In this document: positions 1-5,477 of the stretch, one piece after another | How the letters are laid out: every line of letters begins with the position of its first letter | How positions within the stretch are numbered: position 1 is the first letter of the stretch | Assembly (NCBI GenBank): GCA_903912435.1 | Contig: CAIWHI010000657.1 | Span: 1 to 8,832, forward strand | Origin: an uncultured Bacteroidota bacterium | GTDB taxonomy: Bacteria; Bacteroidota; Bacteroidia; Chitinophagales; Chitinophagaceae | DNA: 8,832 bases | Direction of reading: 5' to 3' | Made by a program: the position numbers and the translations under genes | Notes under the pieces: generated by a model | The model's input: the letters and a program-made list of their open reading frames with translations, nothing else | The model's database searches: none | What the model was told of the DNA's origin: nothing

Positions 1-1
1 G

Positions 2-331
2 TGGATGCGTGGACCTGAAGTTTTCAGGGTTACAGCAAGGAAGGATGAGTGGGGCGAAGTGGAATCATTCATTTGTAATGATTGCAGGTTCCATAAAAAG
101 GAAACCAAAGATTGGGTTATTGAAGGACCTTCAAATGTGAAAAGAAACAGCGTGATTTCTCAAGGACATTATCAACATACTGTAAAATCACCTGTTTACA
201 TTGACAGGGTGATTGGTAAAGAGCCTAAATTCCTGATGGATATCCACGATGTAAGTGATGTGAACAAGCCTGAGATTGAACTGTCTAAAATAGCCGGGCC
301 ATCTCATTCTGATGATTTTAAGGTGAAGTAG
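2..331 (+). CDS. nuoG: NADH-quinone oxidoreductase subunit G, C-terminal part (5' end outside window)
   Basis: This is the C-terminal end of NuoG, the iron-sulfur subunit of the complex I peripheral arm that relays electrons from NADH toward quinone. The frame is already open at position 2 (Trp codon, then MRGPEVFRVTARKDEWGEVE), so the start lies upstream. The stretch reading FRVTARKDEWGEVE, then ICNDCRFHKKE, then DWVIEGP is, from memory, characteristic of the short Bacteroidota NuoG. Its CNDC pair would belong to the cysteine-rich region after the N-terminal ferredoxin domain. The protein ends about 70 residues later with a polar tail and has no molybdopterin-oxidoreductase-like domain, unlike the roughly 900-residue E. 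coli NuoG; this appears normal for the group. The TAG stop shares its last base with the GTG start of hicA. The family call is firm; the cluster assignment of these cysteines is inference. Confidence 0.85.
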   Translation, partial: WMRGPEVFRVTARKDEWGEVESFICNDCRFHKKETKDWVIEGPSNVKRNSVISQGHYQHTVKSPVYIDRVIGKEPKFLMDIHDVSDVNKPEIELSKIAGPSHSDDFKVK

Positions 332-588
332 TGAAAAAGAAAAAGCTATTATCAAATTTATTAAGTGGTAGTGGAGATAATAATTTCCAGTTTGCCGATT
401 TGATACAAATTTTGGTATGGCTAGGGTTTACAGAGCGACTGGACAAAGGAAGTCATAGGATATTCATTCTGAAAGGAATACAGGACATGATTAATCTGCA
501 ACCGACAAAAGATAGCAAGGCTAAACCTTTTCAGGTTAAACAGGTTAGGGAATTCATTATTAACCATAGACTGATTAGTTATGACTAA
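331..588 (+). CDS. hicA: HicA-family type II toxin (mRNA interferase)
   Basis: This is an 85-residue protein of the HicA family, small double-stranded-RNA-binding-like ribonucleases that cut mRNA and are neutralised by HicB. It has the family's recognition point: a hydrophobic helix ending in LGF (31-33), then KGSH (39-42), where His42 is the expected catalytic histidine, then a beta strand RIF. The middle part, reading INLQPTKDSKAKPFQVKQVRE, resembles the longer HicA subtype of Bacteroidota and cyanobacteria, which carries a 'GQAKPYQ(I/V)RQ'-like segment. The start is fixed by context: the upstream in-frame stop is at 319-321 and GTG at 331 is the only usable start before the conserved part. 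GTG overlaps the nuoG TAG by one base and the 3' end overlaps hicB by 8 nt, so translation is probably coupled to both neighbours. No separate promoter is visible. The frame and active-site histidine are intact. Toxicity and RNA targets are inferred from the family. Confidence 0.85.
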   Translation: MKKKKLLSNLLSGSGDNNFQFADLIQILVWLGFTERLDKGSHRIFILKGIQDMINLQPTKDSKAKPFQVKQVREFIINHRLISYD

Positions 589-790
589 ATATGAGGTAAT
601 CATTTTTTGGAGTTCAGATGATAATGCATTCATTGGCGAAATTCCTGAGTTGAAGGGGTGTAAAGCTTTTGGTGATACCCCTGATGAAGCACTAAAGGAG
701 GTGGAAATAATGGCAGATGAATGGATAGAAATTGCAAATGAAAATGGTTGGCCAATACCAATCCCCAAAGGGAGACTAATATTTGCCTAA
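581..790 (+). CDS. hicB: HicB-family antitoxin, short form without DNA-binding domain
   Basis: This is a 69-residue HicB-fold protein, the expected antitoxin of the HicA encoded just before it. It starts with a beta strand followed by an acidic turn and strand (YEVIIFWSSDDNAFIGEIPEL, about 4-24). Next come GC (26-27), the DTPDEALKEVE helix (32-42) and the family's C-terminal signature PIPIPKGRL (58-66). Full-length HicB proteins of about 130 residues carry a ribbon-helix-helix or helix-turn-helix domain after this fold; here the protein stops three residues after the signature, at FA. It therefore probably binds HicA but cannot repress a promoter by itself, which fits a module transcribed from a host operon. 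The ATG lies inside hicA (ATGACTAA contains both the hicB start and the hicA stop), an overlap that suggests coupled synthesis. A 116-nt gap separates it from nuoH. Family call strong; regulation inferred. Confidence 0.85.
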   Translation: MTKYEVIIFWSSDDNAFIGEIPELKGCKAFGDTPDEALKEVEIMADEWIEIANENGWPIPIPKGRLIFA

Positions 791-873
791 TTTGCTTTAG
801 CCATATTAGGATTGGATTTTATAATGAGTATTAATAGAAAATAGAAACAATAAATCTTGACTAAAATCATAAA

Positions 874-899
874 TTTTCGAACAACTAAAACTACTTTTG
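874..899 (+). promoter_or_regulatory. Putative Bacteroidota-type promoter for nuoH
   Basis: TACTTTTG at 892-899 matches the Bacteroidota -7 consensus TAnnTTTG exactly. An upstream TTTTCG (874-879) could stand in for the -33 element, but the 12-nt spacing is shorter than the usual 17-23 nt, so only the -7 part is well supported. Transcription would start about 4-7 nt after the motif, leaving almost no leader before the ATG at 907. The surrounding 791-906 gap is AT-rich and holds nothing else I can identify. Confidence 0.45.
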
Positions 900-906
900 C
901 ACCATT

Positions 907-1983
907 ATGCTGTTACTAAACATTGATACAGCGCTTATCATAGAAAAGCTTATCCTAATAATTGTAATACTTTTGGGTTCGCTCGGTATTGCGATGTATG
1001 CCACTTGGGCAGAAAGGAAGGTTTCCGCTGTTATGCAGGACCGTGTTGGACCCAATAGGGCAGGTCCATTTGGATTATTCTTACCTCTTGCTGATGGTTT
1101 GAAACTCTTCATGAAAGAAGAAATCATACCTGACCGTTCTACTGGTTTTATTTTTGTATTGGGTCCATGCTTGGCTATGCTTACAGCCCTTATGACAAGT
1201 GCCATTGTTCCATGGGGACCTGATTTTGCACTTTCAAGCGGCCATATAGTTACATTACAAGTTGCTGATATCAATATTGGGATGCTTTTCGTATTCGGTG
1301 TGGTGAGTCTGGGTGTATATGGTGTAATGCTGGGTGGTTGGGCATCTAACAATAAATTCTCCTTATTGAGTAGTATAAGGGCCGCTTCTCAGGCCATTTC
1401 TTATGAACTTGCTCTGGGTTTAAGCCTAATAGCCTTATTAATGATGACAGGTTCATTAAGCTTGCGTCAGATAGTTGACCAGCAACATGGATTTTGGCAG
1501 CACGGTTATTTCTCCTGGAATTTCTTCAAACAACCTCTTGGCTTTATTATTTTCTTTGTGTGTGCCTGTGCTGAATTAAATAGGGCTCCTTTCGACTTAC
1601 CTGAGTGTGATAGTGAGTTGAACATGGGTTACCACCAGGAATACTCATCAATGAAATTAGGTCTTTACCTATTCTCTGAGTATATCAACATGTTTATTAG
1701 TTCTATCATTATGGTTACCTTATACTTTGGTGGATATAACTTCCCATTTATGGATAAGGTTGCTGAATTGATTCATAATCCAATCATTTTCTCCTTTATT
1801 TGTATTGGGGCACTTATAGGTAAGGCTATTGTTATGATTCTTATGTTTATGTTTATCAGGTGGACACTACCACGATTCAGGTATGACCAATTGATGAAAC
1901 TGGGATGGAAATCATTAATACCTCTTGCTTTGGCGAATATGCTGATAACAGGAGCTGTGATACTGTGGTTTTTTAATAAATAA
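907..1983 (+). CDS. nuoH: NADH-quinone oxidoreductase subunit H
   Basis: NuoH (ND1 homologue) anchors the peripheral arm to the membrane and forms most of the quinone chamber and the entry to the proton path. The 358 residues show the expected pattern of about eight or nine membrane helices. Diagnostic motifs are AERKVSAVMQDRVGPNRAGPFG (35-56; Glu36 and Arg37 correspond to conserved chamber residues) and EIIPD (72-76). The acidic cytoplasmic loop near 223-246 reads ELNRAPFDLPECDSEL and keeps Asp230, Glu233, Glu237 and Glu245, with Asp235 where a Glu is often found. A conserved helix start, YSSMKLGLYLFSEYINMF, follows. The start is fixed: an in-frame stop lies at 886-888 and ATG 907 is the first start codon after it. 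No Shine-Dalgarno is visible, and a promoter motif ends 8 nt upstream. It is followed after 65 nt by nuoI. Length is close to the family norm, so the subunit looks intact. Confidence 0.97.
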   Translation: MLLLNIDTALIIEKLILIIVILLGSLGIAMYATWAERKVSAVMQDRVGPNRAGPFGLFLPLADGLKLFMKEEIIPDRSTGFIFVLGPCLAMLTALMTSAIVPWGPDFALSSGHIVTLQVADINIGMLFVFGVVSLGVYGVMLGGWASNNKFSLLSSIRAASQAISYELALGLSLIALLMMTGSLSLRQIVDQQHGFWQHGYFSWNFFKQPLGFIIFFVCACAELNRAPFDLPECDSELNMGYHQEYSSMKLGLYLFSEYINMFISSIIMVTLYFGGYNFPFMDKVAELIHNPIIFSFICIGALIGKAIVMILMFMFIRWTLPRFRYDQLMKLGWKSLIPLALANMLITGAVILWFFNK

Positions 1984-1986
1984 TAA

Positions 1987-2007
1987 ACCTGTTTAAAATA
2001 TACAGGT
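1987..2007 (+). other. Inverted repeat in the nuoH-nuoI gap
   Basis: ACCTGT (1987-1992) and ACAGGT (2002-2007) are perfect complements. Two further T-A pairs inside the arms extend the stem across one T-T mismatch, leaving a 3-base loop. The element lies four bases after the nuoH stop and is followed by CGTTTTG. A run of only four T's makes it a poor intrinsic terminator. It may be a partial attenuator, an mRNA-stabilising hairpin or chance. Confidence 0.35.
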
Positions 2008-2048
2008 CGTTTTGAATACAATTATTGAGGTGATTGAATAAGTAAAAA

Positions 2049-2558
2049 ATGCAAAAACTAACTAACAGAGCCGCACAGATAGACCGTAGCCCAATGACTT
2101 TGGGCGAAAAGATTTATCTTCCAGCTCTTGCAAAGGGCCTTAGCATCACGCTCGGACACATTTTTAAGAAAACGGCTACTACCCGTTACCCTGAACAGAA
2201 AAGGCCTTTCAGTCCTGTATTCAGAGGTTTACATATTTTGAACAGGGACGAACAGGGAGCTGAACGCTGCACAGCTTGCGGCTTATGTGCACTTGCTTGC
2301 CCTGCTGAGGCAATCACTATGGAGGCTGCTGAGCGCAAACCAGGTGAAGAAAAGTTGTACAGGGAAGAAAAATATGCTGCACGCTACGAAATCAATATGC
2401 TTCGTTGCATTTTCTGTGGTTTTTGTGAGGAAGCCTGCCCTAAAGATGCAATTTACCTTTCTGAATCAGTAATGCCTGCCAACTATACAAGACAGAGTTT
2501 TATTTATAAAAAGGACGACCTGTTAATTCCTCACGGTCAAACAAAGGAGGGTAAATAA
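2049..2558 (+). CDS. nuoI: NADH-quinone oxidoreductase subunit I (two 4Fe-4S clusters)
   Basis: NuoI (TYKY homologue) carries clusters N6a and N6b and passes electrons to the terminal cluster next to the quinone site. Both ferredoxin motifs are complete: Cys74, Cys77, Cys80 and Cys84 in CTACGLCALACP, and Cys120, Cys123, Cys126 and Cys130 in CIFCGFCEEACP. Before them comes a family-typical amphipathic N-terminus with KGLSITLGHIFKK (29-41), TRYPEQKRP (45-53) and RGLHIL (59-64). EEKYAARYEINMLRC links the two motifs. The length of 169 residues is usual. The ATG at 2049 is directly preceded in frame by a stop at 2043-2045, so no longer start exists. A Shine-Dalgarno-like GAGGTGAT (2027-2034) lies 14 nt upstream, farther than is optimal. 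The gene is followed by nuoJ with one base between the stop and the next ATG. Confidence 0.98.
   Translation: MQKLTNRAAQIDRSPMTLGEKIYLPALAKGLSITLGHIFKKTATTRYPEQKRPFSPVFRGLHILNRDEQGAERCTACGLCALACPAEAITMEAAERKPGEEKLYREEKYAARYEINMLRCIFCGFCEEACPKDAIYLSESVMPANYTRQSFIYKKDDLLIPHGQTKEGK
2543..2550 (+). promoter_or_regulatory. Strong Shine-Dalgarno site for nuoJ
   Basis: AAAGGAGG lies inside the last codons of nuoI, nine bases before the nuoJ ATG at 2560. It is the best anti-16S match in the window, whereas the other nuo genes here show only A/T-rich leaders or weak or badly spaced matches. With a one-base gap between the genes, it would allow re-initiation on nuoJ right after nuoI. Confidence 0.6.
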
Positions 2559-2559
2559 T

Positions 2560-3081
2560 ATGAATTACAATATTCACGACATATTGTTTTGGGGATTATC
2601 AGCAATGGCAGTTGGTTGTGCTTTAGGCGTAATACTTAGCCGCAATCCTGTAAACAGTGTAATGTTTCTGATACTTACGTTTTTTGCAATTTCAGGTCAC
2701 TATTTATTAATGAATGCCCAGTTTTTGGCTGTAGTAAATATTATCGTTTACGCCGGTGCTATCATGGTGCTTTTCTTGTTCGTGATTATGATGATGAACC
2801 TCAATGCAGATGTGGAACCCCAAAAGGGGCAATTAGTCCAGCTTGCGGGGGTTATATCGGGGGGTGTATTGTTTTTGGTGATATTGGCTGCTATCAAGTC
2901 GGCAAGCCCAATAGATGTCGATAAGTCGGCTTCGCAAATTGGTTTGATTGATAATCTGGGTAAGGTATTATTTACCAAATTTGTGTTGCCTTTCGAAATT
3001 AGTAGTGTTTTGTTTTTAAGTGCTATGATAGGTGCTATTGTTATTGGTAAAAAAGAAGACACCCATGTTATTAATAAATAG
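2560..3081 (+). CDS. nuoJ: NADH-quinone oxidoreductase subunit J
   Basis: NuoJ (ND6 homologue) is a membrane-arm subunit between the quinone module and the antiporter-like subunits; its third helix contains the bulge that takes part in proton-wire switching. The 173 residues contain about five hydrophobic helices. Family motifs visible are SRNPVNSVMFLILTFF (27-42) and QFLAVVNIIVYAGAIMVL (54-71), with the conserved Tyr64 and Gly66 of the bulge region. Near the C-terminus LPFEISSVLFLSAMIGAIVIGKK includes Glu146. The loop around 113-135 is polar and variable, as expected. The start ATG at 2560 sits one base after the nuoI stop behind a strong Shine-Dalgarno. nuoK follows after 39 nt. The gene looks complete and functional. 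Confidence 0.95.
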   Translation: MNYNIHDILFWGLSAMAVGCALGVILSRNPVNSVMFLILTFFAISGHYLLMNAQFLAVVNIIVYAGAIMVLFLFVIMMMNLNADVEPQKGQLVQLAGVISGGVLFLVILAAIKSASPIDVDKSASQIGLIDNLGKVLFTKFVLPFEISSVLFLSAMIGAIVIGKKEDTHVINK

Positions 3082-3120
3082 GTCTCTAGTGGGATCTATA
3101 AATGCTCAAATTATTATATT

Positions 3121-3426
3121 ATGCCGGTTAATTCCACACATTATTTGTTTTTAAGCCTTCTCCTGTTTTCCATTGGGATTATGGGGGTATTAATACGCCG
3201 CAATGCGGTTATTATTTTCATGTGCATAGAATTGATGCTAAATGCTGTAAATCTGCTTATGGTGGCATATTCAAGGATGTTTGGTGATGCAGATGCTCAA
3301 ATTTTTGTATTCTTTATAATGGTAGTAGCAGCAGCCGAGGTGGCAGTTGGTTTGGCCATAATAGTAATGATGTATCGTAAGGTGCATTCTGTTGACATTA
3401 ATATTCTGAATAGGTTAAAACATTAA
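3121..3426 (+). CDS. nuoK: NADH-quinone oxidoreductase subunit K
   Basis: NuoK (ND4L homologue) is a three-helix membrane-arm subunit carrying two buried glutamates of the central proton path. Both are present: Glu37 in CIELMLNAVNL and Glu73 in AAAEVAVGLAI, matching E. coli Glu36 and Glu72. The 101-residue length equals the family norm. The N-terminus reads HYLFLSLLLFSIGIMGVLIRRN, the usual first helix plus an RRN turn. The ATG at 3121 is preceded by an AT-rich leader without a Shine-Dalgarno. A nine-codon frame (3102-3131) overlaps the start and is probably accidental. nuoL begins nine bases after the stop. This is an ordinary, intact copy. Confidence 0.96.
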   Translation: MPVNSTHYLFLSLLLFSIGIMGVLIRRNAVIIFMCIELMLNAVNLLMVAYSRMFGDADAQIFVFFIMVVAAAEVAVGLAIIVMMYRKVHSVDINILNRLKH

Positions 3427-3435
3427 TATATTACA

Positions 3436-5334
3436 ATGGGAAATTTTTCTCACCTGGTTTATCTGATTCCGCTTTTTCCATTAATAGGCTTTTTGATCAA
3501 TGGCCTGCTATGGAACAAAATGCCAAAGACTTTAGGCGGAATAATAGGTAGTGTTGCAATACTTGCTTCATTCGTGGTTTCTTTAGGCATATTTTTTGAA
3601 GTTAAAGACCCTGCATTTCACGGGCCTGTAATTATTAACCTGTTTGATTTTATCAATTCGGGCAAGATGGTTATTCCTTTTTCATTCCAGGTTGATGCAC
3701 TTTCTTCATTATTCCTGCTCATAATTACCGGTGTTGGTTTCCTCATACACGTTTATTCTACCTCCTACATGGGGCATGATGATGGAATGGTGAAGTATTT
3801 CGCTTACCTCAATCTGTTCGTATTCTCAATGCTATTGTTGGTTCTTGGAGCCAACTATCTGGTAATGTTTATTGGTTGGGAAGGTGTAGGTCTTTGTTCT
3901 TATTTGTTAATTGGCTTTTGGTTCAAGAAAAAGGAATATACCGATGCTGCTAAGAAAGCATTTGTCATGAACCGTATAGGTGACCTTGGTTTCCTTGTAG
4001 GTATGTTATTAATACTGGTAAATTTTGGTACACTTTCTTATCAGGAGTTTTTTGGTCAACTGCATAGTGGACAGGCTGTAGTTGCTAACTCAACTTACAA
4101 TTGGATTGCCCTTTGTCTTTTTATAGGTGCTACAGGTAAGAGTGCACAAATTCCATTATATACTTGGTTGCCCGATGCGATGGCAGGCCCTACTCCTGTA
4201 TCTGCTTTGATTCATGCTGCAACAATGGTTACTGCGGGTATCTATATGATAGCACGTAGTGGTGCGTTATATAGTCTGGCCCCCATGATTTTGCAGGTTG
4301 TAGCTATTATTGGTTTGGCAACAGCAATTTTCGCTGCAACTATTGCAATCAAACAGTATGACATTAAAAAAGTATTGGCCTACTCTACAGTAAGTCAGCT
4401 TGGTTTCATGTTCCTTGCCTTAGGTGTAGGTTCATATACTACTGCAGTTTTCCATGTTATGACTCATGCATTCTTCAAGGCTCTTTTATTCCTTGGTTCT
4501 GGTAGTGTCATTCATGCTATGGGCGGAGAGCAGGACATACGTAAAATGGGTGGACTAGGCAAGCATATGGGTATTACCCAGGCTACCTTCCTTATTGGTT
4601 GTTTGGCTATATCGGGTATTCCTGGACTATCGGGATTCTTCTCTAAGGATGCCATATTATCTGAAGCATTTGCCTACAACCCGATGTTCTATATTTTAGG
4701 TATTGGTGCAGCTATGATGACTGCCTTCTATATGTTCAGGTTATACTTCCTTACTTTCCGTGGTAGTTTCCGTGGCACAGAAGAGCAACACCATCATTTA
4801 CATGAAAGCCCTGCAGCCATTACTATACCATTGATTGTCTTAGCTATTCTATCAATCGTAGGTGGTTATGTAGGTCTTCCTGAAGTAATGAGCGAGCATA
4901 ATGCTATCAATTCATTCCTTAGCCCAGTAGTTAGGAATTTCGGCGAACATCATTTGGCTGCCGGTACCGAATGGGCTTTAATGGGTGTTTCAGTTATAGC
5001 ATCAGTAATTATGATTGGTCTGGCATTCTCAATCAATAAGAAACCTAAGTTTGAACCTAATAAAGGATTGGCTCTTGCCCTTGAAAACAAATGGTATGTT
5101 GATGAACTATATGCAACCATTGTTACTAAACCTTTGCAGCTTTTTTCAGAATTCCTCGACAAGTATGCTGAAAGGCGTGGTATTGATGGCTTGGTAAATG
5201 GCGTAGGTAAATCAGTGAGATGGGGTGGTGACCGCCTAAGGTTATTGCAGAGTGGTCAGGTAGGGTTTTATATATTCATCATGGTTTTAGGTATGGTACT
5301 TATTTTCTCACTTAGTTTTTTCTGGGTTAGATAA
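3436..5334 (+). CDS. nuoL: NADH-quinone oxidoreductase subunit L
   Basis: NuoL (ND5 homologue) is the distal antiporter-like proton channel of complex I. At 632 residues it has the family length. Key positions are present: Glu149 in FIGWEGVGLCSYLLIGFWF, Lys235 in GATGKSAQIPLYTWLPDAM (followed by AGPTPVSALIHAATMVTAG), His340 and His344, Lys348 in THAFFKALLFLGSGS, and Lys404 in SGFFSKD. The C-terminal part (about 545-605) corresponds to the long lateral helix that runs along the membrane arm, preceded by NKWYVDELY. A final hydrophobic helix spans about 608-629. A His-rich cytoplasmic patch, EEQHHHLHES (449-458), lies in a variable loop. It starts nine bases after nuoK, with an A/T-rich leader. 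A 143-nt gap separates it from nuoM. No truncation or frameshift is seen. Confidence 0.98.
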   Translation: MGNFSHLVYLIPLFPLIGFLINGLLWNKMPKTLGGIIGSVAILASFVVSLGIFFEVKDPAFHGPVIINLFDFINSGKMVIPFSFQVDALSSLFLLIITGVGFLIHVYSTSYMGHDDGMVKYFAYLNLFVFSMLLLVLGANYLVMFIGWEGVGLCSYLLIGFWFKKKEYTDAAKKAFVMNRIGDLGFLVGMLLILVNFGTLSYQEFFGQLHSGQAVVANSTYNWIALCLFIGATGKSAQIPLYTWLPDAMAGPTPVSALIHAATMVTAGIYMIARSGALYSLAPMILQVVAIIGLATAIFAATIAIKQYDIKKVLAYSTVSQLGFMFLALGVGSYTTAVFHVMTHAFFKALLFLGSGSVIHAMGGEQDIRKMGGLGKHMGITQATFLIGCLAISGIPGLSGFFSKDAILSEAFAYNPMFYILGIGAAMMTAFYMFRLYFLTFRGSFRGTEEQHHHLHESPAAITIPLIVLAILSIVGGYVGLPEVMSEHNAINSFLSPVVRNFGEHHLAAGTEWALMGVSVIASVIMIGLAFSINKKPKFEPNKGLALALENKWYVDELYATIVTKPLQLFSEFLDKYAERRGIDGLVNGVGKSVRWGGDRLRLLQSGQVGFYIFIMVLGMVLIFSLSFFWVR

Positions 5335-5439
5335 GTTGCTTATAGATTATCTGATGGTAGGCTTTTTTGGCCGAAAGTCAGGTATCCAAAGAATAGAAGA
5401 TTTTTGAAAATAGAAATAAGTAATAAAAAAAGGGATGGC

Positions 5440-5465
5440 TTTTTGGTTTTCACTTTTCACTTTTG
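5440..5465 (+). promoter_or_regulatory. Possible internal promoter upstream of nuoM
   Basis: CACTTTTG (5458-5465) differs by one base from the TAnnTTTG -7 consensus, and TTTTTG (5440-5445) lies 12 nt upstream. The same arrangement and spacing occur before nuoH (TTTTCG, 12 nt, TACTTTTG). The T-rich stretch also contains a repeated TTTTCAC heptamer (5447-5453 and 5454-5460), so the match may reflect the simple sequence. The rest of the 5335-5477 gap is AT-rich, with an A-run (5424-5431) and no gene I can recognise. Confidence 0.3.
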
Positions 5466-5477
5466 ATTTGGCATAAT

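Noticed and set aside
421..768. Minus-strand open frame of about 115 codons opposite hicA and hicB
   Set aside because: It is antisense to two recognisable overlapping genes and its translation resembles no known family; the hicAB reading explains the DNA.
331..790. A wholly new two-gene system inside the nuo operon
   Set aside because: Both proteins carry clear HicA (KGSH) and HicB (PIPIPKGRL) signatures, so the system is known; only its location is unusual.
891..1352. Minus-strand open frame of about 150 codons opposite nuoH
   Set aside because: It is a shadow of the conserved nuoH coding sequence; its product is low-complexity and unrecognisable. The same applies to minus-strand frames at 1773-2021, 2748-3062, 4950-5162 and 6368-6688.
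2287..2472. Second plus-strand frame inside nuoI
   Set aside because: It lies within the cysteine-motif region of NuoI in another frame, and its translation has no family features. The frame at 5015-5197 inside nuoL is dismissed for the same reason.
3102..3131. Nine-codon upstream frame (MLKLLYYAG) overlapping the nuoK start
   Set aside because: It is very short, AT-rich and without a ribosome binding site; such frames are expected by chance.
5463..5477. TTG at 5463 as a start for nuoM, adding five residues
   Set aside because: The added residues IWHN are not typical of a NuoM N-terminus, ATG 5478 begins directly with the first membrane helix, and the TTG overlaps the possible -7 motif.
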